Assembly: GCF_023369855.1 (NCBI RefSeq)
Contig: NZ_JAMBPP010000006.1
Coordinates: forward strand, 248,001-312,000
Direction of reading: 5' to 3'
Origin: Actinotalea alkalitolerans
GTDB taxonomy: Bacteria; Actinomycetota; Actinomycetes; Actinomycetales; Cellulomonadaceae
Length of the DNA: 64,000 nt
The notes beneath the pieces were generated by a model. That model saw only the letters and a list, made by a program, of their open reading frames with translations. It did not search any database and had not been told where the DNA came from. The position numbers and the translations under genes were made by a program. Below are positions 1 to 7,396 of this stretch, one piece after another (the stretch's first letter is position 1; every line of letters begins with the position of its first letter).

Positions 1-782
1 AGGAGTGGATGCTCTCGGGGGTCACCGTGGTGGACCCGGCGACCACCTGGGTCGACGTCGACGTCGAGCTCGAGCCGGACGTGACGCTGCTGCCCGGAAC
101 CCAGCTGCACGGCCGGACGCGGGTCGCGAGCGGCGCGGTGGTGGGCCCGGACACCACGCTGACCGATGTCGTGGTGGGTGCGCATGCGCAGGTGGTCCGC
201 AGCCATGCGACGGGTTCCGTCGTGGGCCCGGGGGCGGTGGTCGGACCGTTCTCGTACCTGAGGCCCGGGACGACGCTGGGTGCGGACGGGAAGATCGGTG
301 CCTTCGTCGAGACGAAGAACGCGGAGATCGGCGCCCACTCCAAGGTGCCGCACCTGTCGTACGTGGGCGACGCGACGATCGGTGAGCACACCAACATCGG
401 CGCGGCGACGATCTTCGTCAACTACGACGGGGTGACCAAGCACCGCTCGACCATCGGCTCGCACGTGCGGATCGGCTCGGACAACGCGCTGGTCGCTCCG
501 GTGACGATCGGCGACGGTGCGTACACCGGTGCCGGTTCGGTGATCCGCCGTGACGTCGGTGCCGGAGCCCTGGGCATCAACACCGCGCCGCAGCGGACGA
601 TCGATCGGTGGGTGCTCAGACGCCGGCCCGGCTCGCCGTCGGCCGAGGCCGCCGCGGCTGCACTGGGCATCGACGGGGACGACACCGACGACCTCTCACC
701 TCAGGCCCGCGCCGAGATCGCCCGGCACCAGGCGGGGTCGGCTGCCGACCACGACTCCTCGTCCACCACCGAAGGGCACTGA
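1..782 (+). CDS. glmU: GlmU, bifunctional UDP-GlcNAc synthesis enzyme, C-terminal part (5' end outside window)
   Basis: This is the acetyltransferase half of GlmU, which acetylates glucosamine-1-phosphate and, with the missing N-terminal half, makes UDP-GlcNAc for peptidoglycan and EPS. The reading frame is open from the window edge. The visible part is a left-handed beta-helix with hexapeptide repeats. It keeps the family block VETKNAEIG followed by PHLSYVGD (the family catalytic His, codon near nt 351), NYDGVTKH and LVAPVTIG. A roughly 60-residue acidic and Ser/Thr-rich tail follows, as is usual in actinobacterial GlmU. The stop lies 5 bp before prs, so the two genes probably form an operon. 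Confidence 0.96.
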   Translation, partial: EWMLSGVTVVDPATTWVDVDVELEPDVTLLPGTQLHGRTRVASGAVVGPDTTLTDVVVGAHAQVVRSHATGSVVGPGAVVGPFSYLRPGTTLGADGKIGAFVETKNAEIGAHSKVPHLSYVGDATIGEHTNIGAATIFVNYDGVTKHRSTIGSHVRIGSDNALVAPVTIGDGAYTGAGSVIRRDVGAGALGINTAPQRTIDRWVLRRRPGSPSAEAAAAALGIDGDDTDDLSPQARAEIARHQAGSAADHDSSSTTEGH

Positions 783-787
783 CAACG

Positions 788-1771
788 ATGAGCGGGATCA
801 CCTCGGCCGACGGCGGCAAGCGCCTGGTCCTCGTCTCCGGCCGGGCGCACCCTCAGCTCGCGGAGGACGTCTCCCGCGCCCTGGGCAGCGAGCTGGTGCC
901 CACCACGGCGTACGACTTCGCCAACGGAGAGATCTACGTCCGGTTCGGGGAGAGCGTGCGGGGGGCCGACGCGTTCGTCCTGCAGAGCCACACCGCGCCG
1001 ATCAACCAGTGGATCATGGAGCAGCTGATCATGGTGGATGCGCTCAAGCGTGCTTCTGCCAAGACGATCACCGTGGTCCAGCCCTTCTACGGCTACTCGC
1101 GCCAGGACAAGAAGCACAAGGGGCGTGAGCCGATCTCGGCGCGCCTCATGGCCGACCTGTTCAAGACCGCGGGCGCCGACCGGCTGATGAGCGTGGACCT
1201 GCACGCGGCTCAGTCCCAGGGCTTCTTCGACGGGCCGGTGGACCACCTGTGGGCCATGCCGCTGCTCGTGGACTACGTCCGCAGCCGGGTCGACCTGACG
1301 AACGTGGCGGTGGTCTCGCCCGACGCCGGTCGGATCCGTGTGGCCGAGCAGTGGGCGGCGAAGCTCGGTGGCTGCCCGCTGGCGTTCATCCACAAGACCC
1401 GTGACATCAACGCCCCCAACAAGTCGGTGGCCAACCGGGTGGTCGGCGAGGTCGAGGGGCGCACCTGCATCCTGACCGACGACATCATCGACACCGGCGG
1501 GACCATCGCCGAGGCGGTGCGGGTGCTGCTCGGGGCGGGGGCCAAGGACGTCATCGTCGCAGCGACCCACGGGGTGCTGTCCGACCCGGCCGCGTACCGG
1601 CTCACCGAGTGCGGCGCGCGCGAGGTCATCGTGACCGACACCCTGCCGATCCCCGAGGAGCGGCAGTTCGACAAGCTCACGATCCTGTCGATCGCCCCGC
1701 TGATCGCCCGGGCGATCCGGGAGGTCTTCGACGACGGCTCGGTGACGTCCCTCTTCGACGGCGCCGTCTGA
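788..1771 (+). CDS. prs: Ribose-phosphate pyrophosphokinase (PRPP synthetase)
   Basis: The 327-residue enzyme makes PRPP from ribose-5-phosphate and ATP for nucleotide, His and Trp synthesis. The full family length is present, with the ATP-binding part (YGYSRQDKKHKGREPISA), the VVSPDAGRIRVAE block and the PRPP-binding loop LTDDIIDTGGT around residues 230-245. The ATG at 788 was chosen because it starts the conserved N-terminus (KRLVLVSGRAHPQLA) 5 bp after glmU. The glmU-prs pair followed by rplY and pth is a common actinobacterial arrangement. Confidence 0.97.
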   Translation: MSGITSADGGKRLVLVSGRAHPQLAEDVSRALGSELVPTTAYDFANGEIYVRFGESVRGADAFVLQSHTAPINQWIMEQLIMVDALKRASAKTITVVQPFYGYSRQDKKHKGREPISARLMADLFKTAGADRLMSVDLHAAQSQGFFDGPVDHLWAMPLLVDYVRSRVDLTNVAVVSPDAGRIRVAEQWAAKLGGCPLAFIHKTRDINAPNKSVANRVVGEVEGRTCILTDDIIDTGGTIAEAVRVLLGAGAKDVIVAATHGVLSDPAAYRLTECGAREVIVTDTLPIPEERQFDKLTILSIAPLIARAIREVFDDGSVTSLFDGAV

Positions 1772-2055
1772 GGCGCGAGCCGTCCGGTCCGGGCGCGTCG
1801 CACCGGGCGACGGTGCCCGTACCGAGCCGGTTTCGTGGTGCCCCTCGGGCCGGGTAGAGTGAGCAAGTTGCCTCGGCGAGGGATGTCGGACGGCCGTACG
1901 GAGACACTCCGTCGGCTCGACTCCGTGATTGACGCGGCGGTCGTGCCTGCGCGTCCGTCCTGTGTCCCGCGCTGAGGCCACCGCCCCGCACCTGCCGTGC
2001 GTGCTGCGTCGCGCAGCGCACGACCACTTCGTCCGAACAAGCCCAGGAGTCCCAC

Positions 2056-2679
2056 GTGTCCGAGGTCAAGCTCGCCGCCGCCACCCGTACCGAGTTCGGC
2101 AAGGGTGCGGCACGTCGCATCCGCCGCGCCAACCAGATCCCCGCAGTGCTCTACGGGCACGGCGGAGAGCCCGTGCACATCACCCTGCCCGGCCACGAGA
2201 CGATGCTCGCGCTCAAGCACTCCAACGCGCTCTTCTCGATCGACATCGACGGCACCAGCCAGCTCGCGATCGCCAAGGACGTCCAGCGCGACCCGGTCAA
2301 GCAGGTCATCGAGCACGTCGACCTGCTCATCGTCATCAAGGGCGAGAAGGTCACCGTCGAGGTCAACGTCCACGTCACCGGCGAGTCGGCTCCTGGCACG
2401 ATCCACGTGGTCGAGTCCCAGACCGTCCAGCTCGAGGCCGAGGCCACGCACCTGCCCGAGTCGATCGACGTGTCGGTCGAGGGTCTCGAGGCGGGCGAGG
2501 CGGTCCGTGGCTCCGACCTGGTCCTGCCCGAGGGCGCCGTCTACCTGGGCGATGCTGCTGACGTCATCGTGATGGTCTCGCAGCCGCGTGCCTCTGCCGA
2601 GGACGACGCAGCCGTCGAGGAGCTCGCCGCCTCGCAGTCCGCGGCCTCCGCCGCCGCCGACGTCGCAGCGGGTCTCTGA
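2056..2679 (+). CDS. rplY: 50S ribosomal protein L25 / general stress protein Ctc
   Basis: The 207-residue protein is the long Ctc-type L25 that binds 5S rRNA. Residues 1-95 form the L25 beta-barrel (start [20 protein letters not shown]) and residues about 100-185 the C-terminal TL5-like domain. It ends in an Ala-rich acidic tail. The GTG start at 2056 is supported by AGGAG at 2046-2050 or nearby. The 284-bp gap after prs holds a possible -10 (TAGAGT, about 1855-1860) but no convincing -35, so I do not call a promoter. A hairpin follows the gene. Confidence 0.95.
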   Translation: MSEVKLAAATRTEFGKGAARRIRRANQIPAVLYGHGGEPVHITLPGHETMLALKHSNALFSIDIDGTSQLAIAKDVQRDPVKQVIEHVDLLIVIKGEKVTVEVNVHVTGESAPGTIHVVESQTVQLEAEATHLPESIDVSVEGLEAGEAVRGSDLVLPEGAVYLGDAADVIVMVSQPRASAEDDAAVEELAASQSAASAAADVAAGL

Positions 2680-2710
2680 CCTGAGGCTCATCGATCTGGT
2701 ACGAACGCTG

Positions 2711-2741
2711 CGACGCCCGGTCCCGCTGGGGCCGGGCGTCG
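2711..2741 (+). terminator. Hairpin between rplY and pth, possible terminator or attenuator
   Basis: CGACGCCCGG (2711-2720) pairs perfectly with CCGGGCGTCG (2732-2741), and CCC/GGG pairs continue inside the loop. No T-tract follows, as is usual for actinobacterial hairpins. It lies about 30 bp after the rplY stop and 26 bp before the pth ATG, so it may only weaken read-through. Confidence 0.55.
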
Positions 2742-2767
2742 CGCGCGTCGGGGAGGGTGCGCAGGAG

Positions 2768-3364
2768 ATGACCACACCGTGGCTCGTGGTGGGCCTGGGC
2801 AACCCCGGACCCGCCTACGCGGGCAACCGCCACAACGTCGGGCACATGGTCATCGACGAGCTCGCCCGCCGCAGCGGGGCGCGGTTCACCTCCCACCGCA
2901 GCCGTGCTCAGGTCGCCGACGTCCGTCTCGGGGTGCTGCCGGGCGGGGCTCCCGGCCCGCGGGTCGTCCTGGCCAGGCCGACGACCTTCATGAACGTCTC
3001 AGGCGGGCCCGTCGCAGGGCTGAGCCAGTACCTCCAGGTCCCGGTCGACCATGTGCTGGTGGTCCACGACGAGCTCGACATCCCCTTCGCCGAGGTCCGC
3101 CTCAAGGCCGGGGGAGGCGAGGGTGGCCACAACGGCCTGCGCAGTGTCAGCTCGTCGCTGGGCACCCGTGACTACCTCCGGGTCCGCGTCGGCGTGGGTC
3201 GCCCCCCCGGGCGCACCGACCCGGCGGACCACGTCCTGAAGGACTTCACCTCGACCGAGCGCAAGGACCTGCCCTGGCTGGTCGACGCGGCGGCGGACGC
3301 CGTGGAGATGGTCGTGGTCCAGGGGCTGCTCGCAGCGCAGCAGCGGTTCCACGCACCAGGCTGA
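2768..3364 (+). CDS. pth: Peptidyl-tRNA hydrolase
   Basis: The 198-residue protein recycles peptidyl-tRNAs released from stalled ribosomes. It shows [21 protein letters not shown] at its start, with the catalytic His at residue 22, then [20 protein letters not shown] (catalytic Asp) and [12 protein letters not shown]. The ATG at 2768 was chosen because it places the conserved core at residue 5. A GGGAGGG stretch about 10 bp upstream can serve as ribosome binding site. In related actinomycetes pth is often close to mfd; here a 35-kb EPS locus separates them. Confidence 0.96.
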   Translation: MTTPWLVVGLGNPGPAYAGNRHNVGHMVIDELARRSGARFTSHRSRAQVADVRLGVLPGGAPGPRVVLARPTTFMNVSGGPVAGLSQYLQVPVDHVLVVHDELDIPFAEVRLKAGGGEGGHNGLRSVSSSLGTRDYLRVRVGVGRPPGRTDPADHVLKDFTSTERKDLPWLVDAAADAVEMVVVQGLLAAQQRFHAPG

Positions 3365-3405
3365 GCCCCCCGGGGCGGCCGGGCACCGGCGATCCATGGA
3401 CCAAG

Positions 3406-3455
3406 CGGGTGAAATCCGACACTTTGGACAACCGGGACAGAACATCAGGTATAGC
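3406..3455 (+). promoter_or_regulatory. Candidate EPS promoter with CGGGTGAA motif
   Basis: CGGGTGAA lies at 3406-3413, followed by TTTGGACAA and, 18 bp after GGACAA, TATAGC (3450-3455) as a possible -10. It sits 32 bp before the ATG of the initiating sugar transferase. The octamer recurs in other promoter regions of this locus. Transcription from here is inferred. Confidence 0.45.
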
Positions 3456-3486
3456 CTCGGGATCCGGATGGAACCGGGGGTGGGGC

Positions 3487-5013
3487 ATGACACTGGCGGC
3501 TGAGCGCGGTCTCGAGTGGGCCAACGACGACGACCGGCGTGCCCGTGCCGTGGAGCCGCGGCGATCGTGGGCGTCCGCGCAGCCCTTCGTGCCGCGCAGC
3601 ACGCCGTTCAACGACCAGGCCGCCCGAGCCGGCCACTGGGCGAAGGTCGCCCTGGGTTACCAGCGTCGCGTGGTGGTCGTCGACGCCTTGGCCACCGTCG
3701 CCGTCGGAGCGGGTCTCGCCTGGACGAGCCTGGGGCGCGGTGTCGAGGCGCTGGGCACCGTGCTGCTCGCCTCGGTGGGCTTCGTGGTCCTGGTCGCCGT
3801 CGCGCGGGGCTACGAGACCAAGACGCTCGGCGACGGACCCGCCGAGTTCCAGGCGATCATCCGCGCGGGCGTGATGTCCGCGGCGGTGCTGATGACGTTG
3901 AGCTACGCGTTCCAGACCGAGATCTCGCGGACCGTGGTCTTCCTCGGGACGCCCGCCGTGGTGCTGCTGGCAAGCCTGGGTCGCTACACGCACCGCAGGT
4001 TCCTGCACCGGGAGCGTTCGCACGGTCAGGCGATGATGAGCACGCTGGTGGTGGGTGACTACCACGCGGTGGCACGGGTGGTCGGCGACCTCGCAGCGGC
4101 GCCCTACCACGGCTACCAGGTCTCGGGCGTGTGCCTGAGCAGCATCGATGAGCCCTCACCGTTCCCGGACGTCCCGGTGGTCGGCGCACTGGCCGACATC
4201 CCGCAGGTCGTGGCCGACCGTGCGGTCGACGTCGTCGTGGTGGCGGGGACGAGCATCAGCGGCGAGGGCCTGCGTCGGCTCACCTGGGCGCTCGACCGCG
4301 CCGGGGCACAGCTGATCGTCGCCCCCGACATCGTGGAGGTGACCAGCCCCCGCCTCACCCTTCGCCCGACGGCAGGGCTGTCCCTGCTGGCTGTGGAGGT
4401 CGGATCGCCTCGCCGGCGCATGATCGCCAAGGCCGCGCTCGACCGCACCGCAGGCCTGGTCCTGCTGCTGATGGCCGCGCCGGTCATCGCCGGAGCGGCA
4501 CTGGCCGTCCGGCTCACGTCCCCAGGCTCGCCGTTCTACCCGCAGACGCGTGTGGGGGTCGACGGTGCGACCTTCACCATGTGGAAGATCCGCAGCATGT
4601 ACGTCGACGCCGCCGCTCGGAAGGCCGAGCTCGCCGACCTCAACGAGGCCGACGGGGCGTTGTTCAAGATGCGTGCCGACCCTCGCGTCACCCCGGTCGG
4701 TCGGGTGCTGCGCCGGTTCTCGCTCGACGAGCTGCCGCAGCTCGCCAACGTCGTCAAGGGCGACATGTCGCTCGTCGGCCCGCGGCCGCCCCTCGCCGAG
4801 GAGGTCGCCGTCTACGAGGATGCCGTCCACCGTCGGCTACGGGTCAAGCCGGGTCTCACGGGGCTCTGGCAGGTGTCCGGTCGGTCCGACCTCAGCTGGG
4901 AGGAGTCGGTCCGCCTCGACCTGCGCTACGTCGACAACTGGTCGGTCGCGATGGACCTGGAGATCCTGTGGAAGACGGCACGGGCCGTGCTGCGGGGCTC
5001 GGGGGCCTACTGA
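3487..5013 (+). CDS. EPS-initiating polyprenyl-phosphate glycosylphosphotransferase
   Basis: The 508-residue membrane enzyme would start EPS repeat-unit assembly by moving a sugar-1-phosphate from a UDP-sugar to undecaprenyl phosphate. About four to five hydrophobic segments occupy residues 55-165. A CoA-binding-like cytosolic domain follows (about 180-300), then the bacterial sugar transferase domain from about 315 with MWKIRSMYVDA, RRFSLDELPQLANV, LVGPRPPL and KPGLTGLWQVSGRS. The architecture is the CpsE/WbaP type; the transferred sugar cannot be read from sequence. The ATG at 3487 is preferred over an in-frame GTG at 3409, which overlaps the likely promoter. It is the first gene of the EPS locus. 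Confidence 0.93.
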   Translation: MTLAAERGLEWANDDDRRARAVEPRRSWASAQPFVPRSTPFNDQAARAGHWAKVALGYQRRVVVVDALATVAVGAGLAWTSLGRGVEALGTVLLASVGFVVLVAVARGYETKTLGDGPAEFQAIIRAGVMSAAVLMTLSYAFQTEISRTVVFLGTPAVVLLASLGRYTHRRFLHRERSHGQAMMSTLVVGDYHAVARVVGDLAAAPYHGYQVSGVCLSSIDEPSPFPDVPVVGALADIPQVVADRAVDVVVVAGTSISGEGLRRLTWALDRAGAQLIVAPDIVEVTSPRLTLRPTAGLSLLAVEVGSPRRRMIAKAALDRTAGLVLLLMAAPVIAGAALAVRLTSPGSPFYPQTRVGVDGATFTMWKIRSMYVDAAARKAELADLNEADGALFKMRADPRVTPVGRVLRRFSLDELPQLANVVKGDMSLVGPRPPLAEEVAVYEDAVHRRLRVKPGLTGLWQVSGRSDLSWEESVRLDLRYVDNWSVAMDLEILWKTARAVLRGSGAY

Positions 5014-5018
5014 CCGAC

Positions 5019-5063
5019 GCAGGAGTGCGGGACCCCGAGCGTTGTGGGATCCCGCACTCCTGC
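5019..5063. terminator. Bidirectional terminator between convergent genes
   Basis: GCAGGAGTGCGGGA (5019-5032) is perfectly complementary to TCCCGCACTCCTGC (5050-5063). The 14-bp stem lies exactly between the stop of the sugar transferase (plus strand) and the stop of the beta-helix gene (minus strand), so it can end transcription from both sides. Confidence 0.8.
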
Positions 5064-5078
5064 GATCGACGGACGGGG

Positions 5079-6752
5079 TCAGCCTCGCTTGCGGACCACG
5101 GCCACACCGTCGGTGTAGACGTTCTTCGACGAGTCGAACGTGAAGGCCTCGGGCGCGATGATCGCGCAGTCCTTGTGCTTGGTGGCGCGGCCGAAGGTGT
5201 TCCCGGTGATCGCGAGGTTGGCGGGACTGGTGCCCTTCGCGCCGATGTTGATCGAGCATGCGCCGTTGTCGATCCAGTTGCCGGTGATGCGGACGTTGGA
5301 GACGGCTCCGGCGTCCTGGGTGAGCATGATGGCGGCGTTCTTGGATCCGTTGATCGTGTTGCCGGTGAAGGTGAGGTTGCTGCCCGCCTGGATCTGGATG
5401 TTGTCGTCGTGGCTGGGGCCACCGTTCCAGTTGGGGTCTGAGGTGAAGTGAGCGTTGTCGTGCAGCCAGGAGTTCTCGATGGTGACGTTGTTGCCGCGGA
5501 TGTGCACGGAGTCGATGACGTTGTGGATGTTGACGCGGCGGGCGGTGATGTTCATGCCGCGCAAGCCGTCGATGTTGGGGTGGGCGGTGAAGGGGGCGAG
5601 CTCGCTGTCCTCGATGAGGACGTTGTGGCTGGCCGAGCCGACCGCGACCAGACCCCGGCCGAAGGTGGTGGGGCCTCCGCGCACGATGGAGTTCTTGATG
5701 GTGACGTTGGCCGCCTTGACCTGGACGAACCCGCGGATGTCCAGGCCGTTGATGACGGTTCCTGGCGTGGTGATCGTCAGGTCACCGTTGTGGACCCTGA
5801 GTGAGGTGCCTGCCGGGACCCCGGTGTTGGTGGGACCAGGCTTGGCCGCACCCGGCGCCGGAGCGGGTGCGGGTGCAGGTGCAGGTGCGGGTGCAGGTGC
5901 CGGCAGCGGGGCTGACGGCTTCACGGCCGAGGCGGTTGCGCGACCGTAGTACTCGTCACTCGCGATGATCCCGCCGATGACGGCCTCGACCCGGGATCCT
6001 GTCTGGATCGCTCGTACCCAGTTCGTCCGCCCGGTCGGGTCGATACCACGGCCGAGCAGCGACTCGTAGTGACTGTTGATGACGGTGGCGAGGTGCTCGG
6101 ACGAGAGGAGGAAGCCCAGCGCGACGTTGTAGCGACTGGCACCACCGTTCAGCTGGTTGGTCCAGTGCGCGACTTCTTGGCTGCTGGCCGATCGACCCAG
6201 TACGTCGCGGTAGAGCTTGGCCACCCAGCGGGAGGGCTGCTTGTCGACCCTCAGGTAGTACTCGTCCGAGGCGACGAAGCCTGACTCCATCTGCTGGATC
6301 GTCAACCCTCGACTCATCGCATCGAGCCAGTCCTGAAGGCCCTTGGCGTCCGGGGCTCGGCCGAGGTACTTCCGGTAAGACGCGGTGATCAGGTTGCTGC
6401 GGTACTCGGCACTGTACGTGATCGCGTTGGCGACGCTGACCCGCGGAGATCCGGCGCGCAGGTGCTGCGTCCAGGTAGACAGACCGCCAGCGTCAGGAGA
6501 CCGCTTGAAGAGGTGCTGGTAGACGCTCGCGACGTAGAGCGTGGTGGCGTCGGTGGACGAGGTCACCACGCGGGTGGCGGTCGCGGGCCCGGTCTGTGCG
6601 TGGGCCGCCGGGACGGCGAGCACACCCAGCAGGAGAGCGCTCAGCCCTGCAGCGGCCAGTCGACGCCCGGCCAGAGTGGGGGTCCGGCGAGCGGTGGGGG
6701 GTGTTGCGGTGAGAGGGGCGCTGCGCGCGACCCGGAATTCTGTCTGTGTCAC
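5079..6752 (-). CDS. Secreted DUF4214 plus parallel beta-helix protein under riboswitch control
   Basis: The 557-residue protein is probably exported and associated with EPS. The GTG at 6752 is chosen as start because GGAG lies 5 nt upstream (minus strand), immediately after a riboswitch. Residues about 25-52 form a signal peptide ending AAHA. Residues about 65-270 carry repeated YVASVYQHLFKRSPD and YRDVLGRSAS units typical of DUF4214. A Pro-Ala linker follows, then a right-handed parallel beta-helix of about 250 residues (repeats such as NVTIKNSIVRGG and NVTIENSWLHDN), a fold of polysaccharide lyases and binding proteins. No catalytic residues are certain, so lyase activity is only possible. 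The C-terminal half is nearly identical to that of the gene at 7397. Confidence 0.85.
   Translation of the reverse strand: MTQTEFRVARSAPLTATPPTARRTPTLAGRRLAAAGLSALLLGVLAVPAAHAQTGPATATRVVTSSTDATTLYVASVYQHLFKRSPDAGGLSTWTQHLRAGSPRVSVANAITYSAEYRSNLITASYRKYLGRAPDAKGLQDWLDAMSRGLTIQQMESGFVASDEYYLRVDKQPSRWVAKLYRDVLGRSASSQEVAHWTNQLNGGASRYNVALGFLLSSEHLATVINSHYESLLGRGIDPTGRTNWVRAIQTGSRVEAVIGGIIASDEYYGRATASAVKPSAPLPAPAPAPAPAPAPAPAPGAAKPGPTNTGVPAGTSLRVHNGDLTITTPGTVINGLDIRGFVQVKAANVTIKNSIVRGGPTTFGRGLVAVGSASHNVLIEDSELAPFTAHPNIDGLRGMNITARRVNIHNVIDSVHIRGNNVTIENSWLHDNAHFTSDPNWNGGPSHDDNIQIQAGSNLTFTGNTINGSKNAAIMLTQDAGAVSNVRITGNWIDNGACSINIGAKGTSPANLAITGNTFGRATKHKDCAIIAPEAFTFDSSKNVYTDGVAVVRKRG
5244..5588 (-). repeat. 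345-bp block identical to 7562-7906
   Basis: This block inside the beta-helix coding region matches 7562-7906 base for base on reading, in the same orientation and 2318 bp apart. The flanking parts of the two genes are clearly diverged, so recent gene conversion or duplication is likely. Confidence 0.9.
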
Positions 6753-6761
6753 TTCTGCTCC

Positions 6762-6850
6762 GTGATTCGGTAGCTTGGCTGACCCTGTGGGGTCCCATAG
6801 CTTTGCGTCCCCGCCTCTCGACGGGTTTGCCTTTGTCGTCAACGTCCTCG
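6762..6850 (-). promoter_or_regulatory. Cyclic-di-GMP-I (GEMM-I) riboswitch
   Basis: Read on the minus strand, the leader contains in order AAAGGCAAACC, a 6-bp stem CCCGUC/GGCGGG closed by a GAGA (GNRA) tetraloop, GGGACGCAAAGCUA (tetraloop receptor and ligand-pocket strand), a GACCC/GGGUC hairpin, and AGCCAAGCUACCGA. This is the ordered set of conserved blocks of the GEMM-I class, which binds c-di-GMP. The closing outer stem P1 is not obvious by eye. The element ends a few bases before the GGAG ribosome binding site of the 5079-6752 gene, which suggests control of translation or of leader read-through. The direction of control cannot be told. Confidence 0.85.
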
Positions 6851-7396
6851 TGTCGATATCGGCATGAGGATGCTCTGGCATGAGCCCGGATTCTCCCGAA
6901 CTTGGCGGGGATGTCCGTTCGCTGCTCCACTCGGGAGCGGCTGGTGACTCGGGCCCCTACGGGGGCAGCCAGAACACTAGGTGCTTGCGAACCGAGAAAT
7001 CCAGGCCTGTGCCGAACGTCACAAGGACTATTCGGACAGTCCAGACATAGCGCATCGAGGTTCACCCGAACGCGGCTTGTCGGAGGTCCTGCACACCGAT
7101 AAAGAGTCCGCCCGGAGGAGATCTGGCGCGCGCGCGGGGGCCGTATCGACCTGACCCGAGAGGCGAGGCTGCGCGACACCGTGCGGGTCAGTGCTGTGAT
7201 CGTGCTGTGAGTCCCTCGGCGCCTCCACCTCCCTTCGGGCGAGCGTGGTCAGTGCGCATGGCCGCCGGCCATGAGCAGCCGCGCGGCTGGTGTGCACGGA
7301 GCCGTGATGCCCGACGAGGGACGCAGAGGGTCGCGGGAACGGCGAGGTGACGAGTGGCAGCACGCCAGGCCGCGGCAGCGATCAGGACGCGCTGGG
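6851..7396. other. Non-coding stretch with promoter elements
   Basis: I see no convincing gene here. On the minus strand, in front of the riboswitch, it holds CGGGTGAA (plus-strand TTCACCCG at 7061-7068), TGTCCG with AATAGT about 7030-7045 that may be a promoter, and a GGACT/AGTCC inverted repeat over that site. Near the stop of the gene at 7397, CATGGCC (7257-7263) and GGCCATG (7267-7273) form a 7-bp hairpin with a 3-nt loop. It could help to end transcription of that gene. Confidence 0.4.

Noticed and set aside
5865-5905. GGTGCA/GGTGCG hexamer tract as a phase-variable microsatellite (similar tract at 8165-8210)
   Set aside because: Hexamer changes keep the frame and only alter the length of a Pro-Ala linker, so on/off switching is not expected.
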